DNA of 20,683 nt from a virus. A program made the position numbers and the translations under genes. Below are positions 1 to 7,800 of the stretch, one piece after another (the stretch's first letter is position 1; each line of letters starts with the position of its first letter). The DNA lies in the IMG/VR virus record IMGVR_UViG_3300024262_000311, positions 1 to 20,683 of that record. One strand, 5' to 3'. Under the pieces are notes generated by a model. That model was not told where the DNA came from. It ran no database searches and worked only from the letters and a program-made list of their open reading frames with translations.

Positions 1-1148
1 ATAGGTTGGTTAAAAATACTTGCCCCTGAGGTGCCCCCGAAAGGATTCCCCGGATTAATATTACCAGCCCTCAGAGTATCAAAAACGGTGCCTCGTGTAG
101 CAATATTTCTGGCTACAATGTTACGGGCTTGCTCGTCTGGGAAGGTCTCAAACTGGAATTGGTTAAGGGCTAATTGCCCCGGAAGCATGACACTCGCAAG
201 ACGGCGGTTATAGTCGTCTTCTTTGATACTTTGTAGAAGTTGTTGTCCCTGTAGGCTTGCTCCGGCTACGGCTTGGTTAGCTTGTGCTCGATTACCTACT
301 GTGGCCCTAGCCAACTGTCCTTGTTGAGCCGAACTAGTACCTGTGTACCCCCTAGCAGCATTTTGAGCTGCAAGCCTTGCGTAAGTTTGTTGTAAACTCG
401 TATCAAGAGCTCTGGATTCTGCTGCACCTTGATTTACAGTAGCGTCTACTACAGGCTGGGCATTCGTTAATCTCTCTTGTAAACCTTGTCCACCAAACAA
501 GTTATTTACTATCTGAGCAGCTTGAGTAACAGCCGGTCTATACTGAGCTTGGAGACCTCTTCCTATAGCCTGTAAAGCTTGGAAACTAGGAGAATTGCTT
601 CTTAAATTTCTGAAGTTTCCTACGGCATCAGCTGTTACCTCACTTTCGATACCTCCGAAGTTACGGGCGAGGGCTTCATCCTCCCTCTTAATCCGAGTCG
701 CTTCTTTCTGCTTCTCAAAATTGAGAATGTCCTGCTGTCTCTTGTCTTCGGCTTTAGCTGCCTTGTTACCCATAAAAAGATCCCCTATCCCCCCAGCAAG
801 ATTTCCTAAAAGTTGACCCCCACCCCCCATGAAGAGTTTTGTCCAGTCTATTCCCCCCAGACCTTTCCTCGAAGTACCTCCTGATTTGTTCGCAGAAGAC
901 CCTCCGCCCCCAGAACTAGAACTAGAACTAGAACTCGGTGTTGCGTAGGGATTTAAGTTATAGTCACTCTCCCTAAACGCCGGTTGGTTCGTGTCGTAGC
1001 CAGCCTTGAACGTCGTATCATAACCGCTGTCTAGGTCGTAGTTACTAGACTGGAGGGAAGACGAGTTCCCAAGGTAGTCAGAGTCGTTAGTGTACCCTCC
1101 AATATTGTAGTCAGGAGAATTGTGGGAGTCGACGAATATATCACTCAT
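1..1148 (-). CDS. Internal/ejection-type virion protein, N-terminal part (3' end outside window)
   Basis: Open from ATG at 1148 to the left edge: 382 codons without a stop, so the gene is cut. Residues 1-70 are rich in Tyr, Asp, Asn and Ser with recurring S/D-x-Y-N/D motifs. Residues 72-79 are eight serines from a hexanucleotide repeat, followed by a Gly/Ser linker. Residues 101-127 form a Gly-rich hydrophobic stretch (LFMGGGGQLLGNLAGG), a possible membrane-interacting segment. Residues 128-165 look like a charged coiled coil. From about 190 on it is Ala/Gln-rich and helical (QQTYARLAAQNAARGYTGTS). This Ala/Gln-rich helical style with a Gly-rich hydrophobic stretch is typical of podovirus internal or ejection proteins that leave the capsid and help DNA cross the cell envelope. 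That role is inferred from composition and position next to tail genes, not from a recognised domain. The start lies 16 bases after the upstream stop and has no good Shine-Dalgarno. Confidence 0.6.
   Translation of the reverse strand, partial: MSDIFVDSHNSPDYNIGGYTNDSDYLGNSSSLQSSNYDLDSGYDTTFKAGYDTNQPAFRESDYNLNPYATPSSSSSSSSGGGGSSANKSGGTSRKGLGGIDWTKLFMGGGGQLLGNLAGGIGDLFMGNKAAKAEDKRQQDILNFEKQKEATRIKREDEALARNFGGIESEVTADAVGNFRNLRSNSPSFQALQAIGRGLQAQYRPAVTQAAQIVNNLFGGQGLQERLTNAQPVVDATVNQGAAESRALDTSLQQTYARLAAQNAARGYTGTSSAQQGQLARATVGNRAQANQAVAGASLQGQQLLQSIKEDDYNRRLASVMLPGQLALNQFQFETFPDEQARNIVARNIATRGTVFDTLRAGNINPGNPFGGTSGASIFNQP
912..935. repeat. Hexanucleotide microsatellite (AGAACT)x4
   Basis: Four perfect copies of AGAACT on the plus strand. 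On the coding (minus) strand this reads AGT TCT repeated and encodes eight consecutive serines between the Tyr-rich N-terminus and the Gly-rich segment of the ejection-type protein. Change in copy number would keep the reading frame and only lengthen or shorten the Ser linker. Confidence 0.9.
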
Positions 1149-1164
1149 AATATGTTACCAGTAT

Positions 1165-1392
1165 TTACTTTTTCCTCTTGGCTGTCGAGGTTCTTTTGAA
1201 TGAGCGGTTAGCTGAAGGTGATTGCTTGTAGATACGACCTCTAGCCCCGGGCTTTGAATGTGCCACGTCTTTCCCGTCCCCGTTGCCGTAGGTTCCCATG
1301 TCTCGGTTTGCTTTGTTGTTCCTCGCTCTTTGTTTTTTGGCCTTTGGTTTTGAATGGTAACAATCATATTCTTTTTTGTAATTTCTTTTCAT
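1165..1392 (-). CDS. Small basic HNH-like phage protein, probably degenerate
   Basis: 75 residues, very basic. The start is taken as ATG at 1392 (MKRNYKKEYD); an in-frame TTG three codons upstream is less likely. Visible motifs in order: KKEYDCYHSKP (about residues 6-16), QRARNNKANR (about 20-30), GDGKDVAHSKP (about 38-49) and NRSFKR near the C-terminus. From memory, small phage proteins with the pattern YxxYH...RAxRNxAR...GDGKDVxH...NRS are common among virion genes of podoviruses, and are labelled either HNH-like or structural. The D-V-x-H and terminal N-R resemble part of an HNH metal-binding fold, but the usual second histidine of the HH pair is absent, so nuclease activity is doubtful. 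It lies between a small coiled-coil gene and the ejection-type gene, which suggests a virion or assembly role. No clear Shine-Dalgarno. Confidence 0.65.
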   Translation of the reverse strand: MKRNYKKEYDCYHSKPKAKKQRARNNKANRDMGTYGNGDGKDVAHSKPGARGRIYKQSPSANRSFKRTSTAKRKK

Positions 1393-1405
1393 AATTAACA
1401 AGTTA

Positions 1406-1455
1406 CTTGGTTTGCGGGGTTTTTCAATTATTAAATTATGCGTCCTCTAACCAAG
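1406..1455 (-). other. Possible hairpin around the end of the 76-residue gene
   Basis: CTTGGTT (1455-1449 on the minus strand) and AACCAAG (1412-1406) form a perfect 7-bp stem with a loop of about 36 bases. The upstream arm contains the last codons and reaches into the TAG stop at 1447-1449, and the stem ends 13 bases before the next ATG (1392). There is no T-run after it, so it is not an obvious terminator. It could modulate translation of the following HNH-like gene. The long loop makes it weak. Confidence 0.25.
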
Positions 1456-1677
1456 GGTTTCAATCTTTGCTTCGAGTTCCTCTACTCTCCTCAGTAGATC
1501 GTTTAAGGTGGTGTTGTCTTCCGTCCCATACAAGTCTTGTAATAAATTCTTTCGCACGTCAAACCACCAACGTTGCAGCTCGGGTATTGGGACCTCTGGC
1601 AGATTATCGGGATTTGTAGCAGCAAGAGCCTCAGACGAGCTTCGGGTTACTTTAGGTGTTTTTCTAGATATAGGCAT
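1447..1677 (-). CDS. Small coiled-coil protein of unknown function
   Basis: 76 residues. The N-terminal half is Ser/Pro/Asn-rich and probably disordered. A WWFDVRKNLLQDLYG segment (about residues 37-51) is followed by a short Leu-heptad helix ending RRVEELEAKIETLG, a likely coiled coil. Its ATG overlaps the stop of the large nozzle-like gene (TAATG), so it is probably translated by re-initiation and made together with that protein. Not recognised as a known family; the context suggests a small tail or assembly accessory protein. It ends in TAG while most neighbours end in TAA. Confidence 0.7.
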   Translation of the reverse strand: MPISRKTPKVTRSSSEALAATNPDNLPEVPIPELQRWWFDVRKNLLQDLYGTEDNTTLNDLLRRVEELEAKIETLG

Positions 1678-4523
1678 TAAGCGTCTGTATCTCTAGGGGC
1701 TGACTCAGAATCTACAATATCAACATCGTAAATACGGGTGGCAATCCCAGCGTTTCGGAAATCATTTTCTATAAGGATCTCATCCCTGTAGTAGTTTTCC
1801 TTGAAATAAGTTTCGATAGAATTCTCAGTGTCTGGTTCTGGGAGTTGGACGTCCGCAAGAAGCTTTTGAGTTTTGGAAGGGTTCAAAGTTCCATATAACT
1901 TGATACGTACCTCTGGGTTGTCCGACTGAGAAGACAAAATAAGAACATATCTCTTGAGTATTTTCTCGTTAAACTCATCGTTAACAATACCCCAACCTGA
2001 TAATAGAACCGGAGTATACGCAACTCGATCAATCCAGTTCGCAGGGATGATATCGTAATAACCTTCTCGACTATACATGGAAGTCTCTCCAGCAAATTGA
2101 TCTCTTTTGAGGTTTGCTCTGCCGTAGGTATACATCGTTACGTCGGGCCCTCCCATTACGAACAAATGCTCCGAAGGACCTGAGAACTGACCTTCTGTAG
2201 GGGATTCAATAGACTCGGAAGCTGAGTAGTACTTGTCAACTGTACTACAAGTATTAAATTTGTAATCCCAACACAAAGCTTTGTCAGTAACCCCGTTAGG
2301 GAAGTTCCACCAGATCTCAGAGGTTATCGTGTTGACTGAACCATAGACTCGTTCCATGTCGGCACGCTCAACATTGCTGTAGAAGATGTCGTCACATAGG
2401 GAGAGTTTCTCCATAGGGACTGGGTTTGCAGTGATTACATCAAACCTAAAGAACTTGTTACGTCCGGGATAAACAAGGTAGTCCCCGTTGACTCTCACAA
2501 GCCCCCATCTCCAAAAGATTGTATCCTCACCTCGGTAAACAATACGGAAGGTGAAAGGATCGTCGACATCTCCTGTGTACCTTCCTAGGAAGATCGTAGT
2601 GTCTTTGAAAACAACTAGAGTCCCTTGGACATCTTCCATACGGAGTATGCCACTACTATCATCATCGAGATCATAGGAAAACGGTTGGGGTCCCAGTTCC
2701 AATATATCGTTTCTTTGAACAATCTCATCAGTAATTGTGGCTCCTGCATTGTCTACTACTCCATATTCTACGTGGCGGACAATCTCCGCACCAGATAACA
2801 CATTAACATCGATGCCGTAAACTCCGGGGGACTTCCCACTACTTGCGGGAGTTATAACTATCTCATCTGTGCTCCTGCCAGCAAAGCTATAAGCGGCTTG
2901 TAGCTCAACAAAATCAGGCGAGGGGTCAGTAGAAAGTTTGGTGACTATGGCATCCCTTAGTTGGGTTGTTGTTGTTGCCCCTGTGAAGCCTACCCCTTCT
3001 GTTAACGTAACCTCTACGCCTGCTAAGAAAAAAGTGAAATGAGAACCGGGAACTCCTGAAGGAGCGGTTCCAATATCTACAGTTAAAACAGTTTTTGGAC
3101 CAGAAGTCAAGGTCGTAATCAGATCTTGATTATAATCAGTGCCTTGTGAAATCCAGTTAATTGTTGTTTCCGCTTCTGGGGTTGCAGCAAGTCCACTCCC
3201 AGTCCCGGCATTGTCGGATTTATAAAGAGTGCCTCCGTAAGAAACTGTAACTCCCGCCCCCCAAATAGAGGTGTCGTTAGGAGCCCAAGGAGCATAAGTC
3301 AAAGAAGCTCCAGCTCTAGGAATCAATAACTCGTCCCCCGAGGTCCAAGAGAACATTGGGAACTTTGTCCGTAACACGTTTGTACCGACATCCATAGAAC
3401 CCTCAACAATAGAACCCCAACGTTTAGGGTTTGCTACAGGAGAGCCTATCATTCGGTATTGTGTCCGAGTAGATTTTGTTATGTCAAGAAAAGGTTGGAT
3501 TGCAGCGTTTTGTCCATTAATACCAGTGATGTCACTCGTATTCATTATTTCTTCAAGGTCATTGGTACTAATCTCAGACACATCCGCTGCAATCAAAAGA
3601 CCGTTGGTCTCGTCGATATTATCAACAAACCCATACCCGTTTTCTCGCAGCTCAAAAAGAAACTCTACGGAGAGGTCGTCGATATTGTAAGCAATAGGTA
3701 AATCATACCCATTGTTAAAAACTAAAGTCCCACTAATGTTCTCAACTTCCCAGCGGTGGCCGAGTTTGGAAAACTTGTATTTAGAGGATTGAGAATCTGT
3801 AGGGTCGTGAGGCGGGTTAATCTCTAACCACTGGTCACTTGCGTCGGTAGAATACACGGGGTAGATCGTATCCGGGCCAATCAAAGTATCTCCGGGAAGT
3901 ATGCCTAGGCCTGTTATATTTTCTGCTACCGTAAAAGTTGTTTCTCGGTCTTGGGGAAGTACTGCGTTGTTGTAAGAAATCCCAACAACCGTAAGAGTGT
4001 GGGTCGTCACAGTGCCGTCTAGGATATCAATAGTTTGTCCCAAAGACATCCCGTTCGGGTTTGTCGGACTATATTCTGTCCACTTACCTTTGATTGTAAT
4101 CTGTTGGTGCGTGGTTTGGACGGCCGAAACCTCAGCTCCAAAAACAGGGTAGTTCCCTACAACTGCGTCAGGCCCTGTAGCTCCGAGAAAGGGTTCTTCA
4201 AAATAAGTTGCTACGTCGTCAATTCCCAGATACCTGAAAATTGTAGTAGGCGTCGCAATGACAAGAGCGAGAGTCCCTCTAGGAGACCTCCCAGAGTAAA
4301 TCAAATTAATCTCTTCGTCTGAGGGTAAAGGAGGATACGCTTGTATATCAAGAGGTAAGTCTTTATTAGGCCGAAACAAAACATCACCCTCTCGTCTAAC
4401 TTCCTGATCGTATTCCCTACGGAAATTACGTTTCGTGGTGTAGTTAGCAAGACCTATTGTAGCAGCAGAGGACTTAGTGACTAAGTCCCCGCCTTTGGTG
4501 GGTTTGAATTGTATCGCTGGCAT
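1677..4523 (-). CDS. Large tail nozzle / tail-tubular-B-like virion protein with inserted modules
   Basis: 948 residues. The N-terminus (FKPTKGGDLVTKSS...NYTTKRNFRR) resembles the start of short-tail nozzle or tail-stabilisation proteins, which begin with a GG..N segment packing on the connector. Residues about 615-800 look like a beta-propeller-style core, with VVFKDTTIFLGRY, GDYLVYPGRNKFFRFD and the pattern SEIWWNFPNG...DKALCWDY, where strands carry WW/FP and W-D-Y motifs. Between these lie apparent insertions. Residues about 412-461 (VSYGGTLYKSDNAG...INWISQG) resemble a CBM5/12-like chitin/cellulose-binding motif, and residues about 130-245 and 470-585 are beta-rich and of unknown type. 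Its position after connector and fibre genes and its size support a distal tail tube or nozzle role; this is inference. The ATG overlaps the collar gene's stop (TAATG). An alternative is a large tail-fibre-anchoring protein. Confidence 0.55.
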   Translation of the reverse strand: MPAIQFKPTKGGDLVTKSSAATIGLANYTTKRNFRREYDQEVRREGDVLFRPNKDLPLDIQAYPPLPSDEEINLIYSGRSPRGTLALVIATPTTIFRYLGIDDVATYFEEPFLGATGPDAVVGNYPVFGAEVSAVQTTHQQITIKGKWTEYSPTNPNGMSLGQTIDILDGTVTTHTLTVVGISYNNAVLPQDRETTFTVAENITGLGILPGDTLIGPDTIYPVYSTDASDQWLEINPPHDPTDSQSSKYKFSKLGHRWEVENISGTLVFNNGYDLPIAYNIDDLSVEFLFELRENGYGFVDNIDETNGLLIAADVSEISTNDLEEIMNTSDITGINGQNAAIQPFLDITKSTRTQYRMIGSPVANPKRWGSIVEGSMDVGTNVLRTKFPMFSWTSGDELLIPRAGASLTYAPWAPNDTSIWGAGVTVSYGGTLYKSDNAGTGSGLAATPEAETTINWISQGTDYNQDLITTLTSGPKTVLTVDIGTAPSGVPGSHFTFFLAGVEVTLTEGVGFTGATTTTQLRDAIVTKLSTDPSPDFVELQAAYSFAGRSTDEIVITPASSGKSPGVYGIDVNVLSGAEIVRHVEYGVVDNAGATITDEIVQRNDILELGPQPFSYDLDDDSSGILRMEDVQGTLVVFKDTTIFLGRYTGDVDDPFTFRIVYRGEDTIFWRWGLVRVNGDYLVYPGRNKFFRFDVITANPVPMEKLSLCDDIFYSNVERADMERVYGSVNTITSEIWWNFPNGVTDKALCWDYKFNTCSTVDKYYSASESIESPTEGQFSGPSEHLFVMGGPDVTMYTYGRANLKRDQFAGETSMYSREGYYDIIPANWIDRVAYTPVLLSGWGIVNDEFNEKILKRYVLILSSQSDNPEVRIKLYGTLNPSKTQKLLADVQLPEPDTENSIETYFKENYYRDEILIENDFRNAGIATRIYDVDIVDSESAPRDTDA

Positions 4524-5146
4524 TATGCAGGTTGAGTAAAGTCTACGAACATGATATAAGCAAGAGCATAAAACTTAGGACGGTTGTCGTGAGCCCCAGC
4601 TCCTCCTGTGTTTCCTTGAGCGTGGACGTGTCCCTGTCCCGCTAACCCGCTAGAAGACCCATCGTCAGTAGTTGATGTTGTCAGAGCGAACCGCTCTGCA
4701 TTTGGGTTCTTGGATCCTATTTCGTTACCCCCGCTGGCAATGTTGCTGGCAAGCTGGTGCGTATGAGGAGGTATTTCAGATACAACAAGAGGGTGTGCGT
4801 TAGTATTCGGGTTCGTGTGGGCATGGTTCCCGATAGCGTCCGACCCTCCTGTCTGGCCATCCGTATACCCAGAACCGGAACCTGCACCAACAACAAACCT
4901 TGCCCGCAGGTCTGGAGTCTGTTGTCCGTTGTAAGTTCCCCCATTGCAAAGAGCCCAACCTGTCGGAATCGCAGCACTTGAGCCACTCCACAAGTTTATA
5001 ACCCCTACTGGAGTACGTAAATCAAACTCAGCTTGGATACGAGTGTTGGTCGTGTCGATAGCTTCGAGATTCTCGTCATGCTCTTTAGGAGTTAGAGGTC
5101 TCCCAGTTGGGATCCTCTTTATAGTAGTTGCTTGTGTGTAACTCAT
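4523..5146 (-). CDS. Tail-collar-domain fibre/tip protein
   Basis: 207 residues. The N-terminal 45 residues are helical (RPLTPKEHDENLEAID) and likely form an attachment or trimerisation segment. Residues about 46-105 match the phage tail-collar domain: PVGVINLWSGSSAAIPTGWA, LCNGG, then TPDLRARFVVGAG. The C-terminus ends NRPKFYALAYIMFV, a signature of collar-domain proteins (T4 gp12-like short fibres and bacterial microcystin-dependent-type proteins). Several HxH motifs lie between, HAH, HTH and HVH. In T4 gp12 such histidines bind metal along the trimer axis, and the same is inferred here. Likely role: receptor-contacting tip or short fibre. ATG overlaps the stop of the Ig-chain gene and its own stop overlaps the next start (both TAATG), so the three genes are translationally coupled. 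Confidence 0.85.
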   Translation of the reverse strand: MSYTQATTIKRIPTGRPLTPKEHDENLEAIDTTNTRIQAEFDLRTPVGVINLWSGSSAAIPTGWALCNGGTYNGQQTPDLRARFVVGAGSGSGYTDGQTGGSDAIGNHAHTNPNTNAHPLVVSEIPPHTHQLASNIASGGNEIGSKNPNAERFALTTSTTDDGSSSGLAGQGHVHAQGNTGGAGAHDNRPKFYALAYIMFVDFTQPA

Positions 5147-7785
5147 TATGCGGTGAGGGTTGCAGAAGTTGTATTAACAGAACCAAACTCGTTCGAGATT
5201 ACGCATCTGTATAGGTAGCCTATTTTTGGTCCTGTGTTCGTGACGGTCAGAGTCATAGAGTCTTCCCCGGAGTAATCTACTCCCGAAGGGATTGCTACGA
5301 AACCAGCTCCGGTATTCTCTTCCCAAGTATAGTCAAGAGTTTCTCCTTCAGTGGCCGTTCCCGTGCAAGAGAAGATCACAGGAGGGGAGGCGTCAGACTG
5401 GTTAGTTGGATTTGCTGAAACTGACGGAGCTGCCGTAAGGACAGTTAACGCAAAGGTATCACTGTCAGAACCTCCGGTATTCGTAACTGTTATACGGTAT
5501 TCGAACTCGTCTCCGTTTTGAAGGTTGCTTATTTGCAGTCGAGAAGATCCCGCCGCATCCGTGATAGTGACGGTTCCAGAAGCGGAAGGACTTGGGTCAG
5601 CGTCATTTAGAGTAACCCAAACACCTCCGCCAGTAGAGTCGTATTCCCACACAACACTAGGCGCAGGAGCCCCTGTAAAGAAGTAGCTAACATCGAGTCC
5701 GTCCGTCTGTGCTAGAAACTGAGCACTATTTGAAGTGGTTAGGGCCGCTGCGGATTCATTAACTGTAACTTGGGCACTAGATGAGATAACAGAACCAGCC
5801 CCATTACTGACCGTGCAACGGTAGTATTGTTGGTGGTCAGCTTGCGTGATCGCAGTGAAAGACAAATTAGCTGTCCCTTGTCCAGAGTCTCCGGGGAGGG
5901 CTGTTACGTCTGCCCAACCTGTAGCTCCGTCAGCGGAGTATTCCCACAAGTAAGTCAGTGGAGAAGACCCAGTCACTGCCACGGAAAGGTTAAGGGTTAA
6001 CCCTGCGTCTAGGGTTTGGGTCAAGGGATCCGAGGTTATGTATGGAGCTGATAACACGTCAAGAGTTACAACATCTGACTGAACTTCCCCAGCAGCATTG
6101 ATTACTTGACAGAAGTAGTCAGAACCATCTATCGCAGGATCCGCTCCTGTAATGGTGTAGGTATTCAAAGTTTCTCCACCGATCAAAGAACTCAAGGCCG
6201 AAGCAACTCCAGTCGGAGAGGTTGTAAAGTCAACAGCACTACCCCCTCGAGAGGTACTCAGTTGGAAGGTATTTGTCCCACCGCCATAAGAGTTGTTTAT
6301 GACAAAGTATTGAGTTGCAGCACTAAACTCTCCGGGCTGTCCCGCAGTGAAAACAAAAATGTCTCCGTCGGTAAGCTGGTCTCCCGTTAGAGTTACCTCA
6401 TCTGTAGGACTACTAAAATCAAGATTTACGCTGCCCGCTTCTACATACCATTGATATGTCGGTAAAGGAGAGCCTGTCGCATTGATTAAGAACGTTACAT
6501 CATCGTAAGCGTCAATAGACTCGTTGATAGGCTGTAACGTGATAACGGGTAAGCTATCTACAAAAAGAGGAACTGTCGTAGAATCGACTGACCCTGCTGC
6601 GTTCGCTACGGTGCATAAGTAATCGTCAACGTCTGAGACGTCTATGTTACTTATAGTAAGAGTAGATCTTTGATGTCCAGAGACGGTGTCGTCTACAATA
6701 CCAATATCTCCTCCTGCGGATAGAGGAGTTCCTCCTTTTTTCCAAGTGAAAGTCACGTCCGGTTCTCCAGCGGCTTCAATAACAAATATTGCAGTGCCTC
6801 CAGTAGTTGCTGATTGTAAAACAGGTTGCACGAGTATTGAAGGCGCTTGAGTTCCAATAGACAACACGGCCACGGCACTCTCTGTAGTAGCTACTGCGTT
6901 AGTAACTTTACAAGTATAAGCTCCTTGGTCAGCGACTTGAACATTTGTCAAACTCAAAGATATCGTAGCTCCTGAAGTTGTCGAACCGGATTCTCCTCCA
7001 ATAGCCACAGCTGTTTTATACCATTGGTAAGTCATAGGTTCAGCTCCAGCTGCAACACACTCAAAGAGAACATTATCTCCGACAGAGGCAACATCCGTAT
7101 CGGGTTGATCGGTAAAGAAAGGAGCGTCTGCAATGATTGCAAGGGTCGCTGCGTTTGATTCTGTGGAGCCTTTAGTGTTGGTAGCTACGCAAGTATAAGC
7201 TCCTCCGTCGGCTATTTGTACATTTGACAAAGTCAAAGTAGAAGCTGTTTCACCCCCTATAGGAGTTCCGTCAAGTTCCCATTGGTAAGTAGCGGCAGGG
7301 ATTGCGTCCACAGTAACGAAGTAAGAGAGTCCTCCTCCTACGTTTGCAGCTTGTGAAGTCGGAAGTGGATGGGCTGTAAATTCTGGTGCATACTCAATAG
7401 TTGCGGAAACAGTATCACTTGTAACGCTCCCAGCAATATTAGAAACTATACATTTGTAATCAGCAGCATCGGTCTTTACGCTCGCAGCGATAGTTAGGGT
7501 AGAAGAAGTCTCCCCCGCAATATCTACGCCATCTTTTTGCCACTGGTACGAAGGGTCTGGTAGTCCAGTCGCCGTAACCGAGAAAGTTAAAACAGCTCCA
7601 AGGTCGACAGTTTGTGCAATGGGTTGTACAGAAATTACAGGGATTGTAGCCAGCTGAACTGTCACATGAGTAGTCTCTACCGAGCCCTCGTCGTTAGTAA
7701 TTACGCAGTAATAGTCTCCCGCATCCGCAGCTTGAAAGTTTTCTATAACAAGTTCGCTGTTAGTCTCGTCTGTAATCTCTGCCAT
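5146..7785 (-). CDS. Chain of Ig-like (I-set type) domains, virion decoration or adhesion protein
   Basis: 879 residues that are almost entirely Ig-like domains. Residues 1-48 are only the second half of a domain (SELVIENFQAADAGDYYCVI); the first half is at the end of the upstream gene. Complete domains lie at about 49-133, 134-221, 222-314, 315-412, 413-580, 581-678, 679-785 and 786-879. The repeated signature is QP..Q.....G, then YQW.KDG..I.GETSS-LTI..V..AD.G.Y.C...N..GS. Only the domains at 222 and 786 have both canonical cysteines; most others keep one. The domain at 413 carries an insert of about 65 residues. Phage Ig-like domains are known on capsid and tail surfaces, where they bind host glycans or mucus weakly, and several are attached by frameshifting. 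ATG lies one base after the upstream TAA, with AAGG six bases before it. It may be made alone by re-initiation, as a fusion, or both. Confidence 0.85.
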   Translation of the reverse strand: MAEITDETNSELVIENFQAADAGDYYCVITNDEGSVETTHVTVQLATIPVISVQPIAQTVDLGAVLTFSVTATGLPDPSYQWQKDGVDIAGETSSTLTIAASVKTDAADYKCIVSNIAGSVTSDTVSATIEYAPEFTAHPLPTSQAANVGGGLSYFVTVDAIPAATYQWELDGTPIGGETASTLTLSNVQIADGGAYTCVATNTKGSTESNAATLAIIADAPFFTDQPDTDVASVGDNVLFECVAAGAEPMTYQWYKTAVAIGGESGSTTSGATISLSLTNVQVADQGAYTCKVTNAVATTESAVAVLSIGTQAPSILVQPVLQSATTGGTAIFVIEAAGEPDVTFTWKKGGTPLSAGGDIGIVDDTVSGHQRSTLTISNIDVSDVDDYLCTVANAAGSVDSTTVPLFVDSLPVITLQPINESIDAYDDVTFLINATGSPLPTYQWYVEAGSVNLDFSSPTDEVTLTGDQLTDGDIFVFTAGQPGEFSAATQYFVINNSYGGGTNTFQLSTSRGGSAVDFTTSPTGVASALSSLIGGETLNTYTITGADPAIDGSDYFCQVINAAGEVQSDVVTLDVLSAPYITSDPLTQTLDAGLTLNLSVAVTGSSPLTYLWEYSADGATGWADVTALPGDSGQGTANLSFTAITQADHQQYYRCTVSNGAGSVISSSAQVTVNESAAALTTSNSAQFLAQTDGLDVSYFFTGAPAPSVVWEYDSTGGGVWVTLNDADPSPSASGTVTITDAAGSSRLQISNLQNGDEFEYRITVTNTGGSDSDTFALTVLTAAPSVSANPTNQSDASPPVIFSCTGTATEGETLDYTWEENTGAGFVAIPSGVDYSGEDSMTLTVTNTGPKIGYLYRCVISNEFGSVNTTSATLTA

Positions 7786-7786
7786 A

Positions 7787-7800
7787 TTAAACCTTAAACC
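7787..7800 (-). repeat. 7-bp tandem repeat (GGTTTAA)x2 at the split Ig domain; candidate recoding or slippage site
   Basis: The minus strand reads TGG TTT AAG GTT TAA T ATG across the junction of the connector-like gene and the Ig-chain gene. The 14 bases 7800-7787 are two perfect copies of GGTTTAA, the second containing the TAA stop. The downstream gene is in the +1 frame, open back past this point for nine codons (a TAA in that frame lies eleven codons before the first GCA of the Ig gene). A +1 shift at GTT TAA T would give YQWFKV-NMAEI; deletion of one 7-base unit, or a hop from UUU to UUU, would give YQWF-NMAEI. Both complete the Ig domain with near-normal length. AAGG also stands six bases before the ATG and could serve re-initiation instead. 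Confidence 0.6.

Noticed and set aside
1399-1401. TTG start for the HNH-like protein
   Set aside because: An in-frame ATG three codons later gives the expected MKRNYKKEY beginning of the family.
4757-4981. Plus-strand open frames such as this one, and others opposite every gene
   Set aside because: They lie opposite well-supported minus-strand genes, have no recognisable domains and odd composition; they are shadows.
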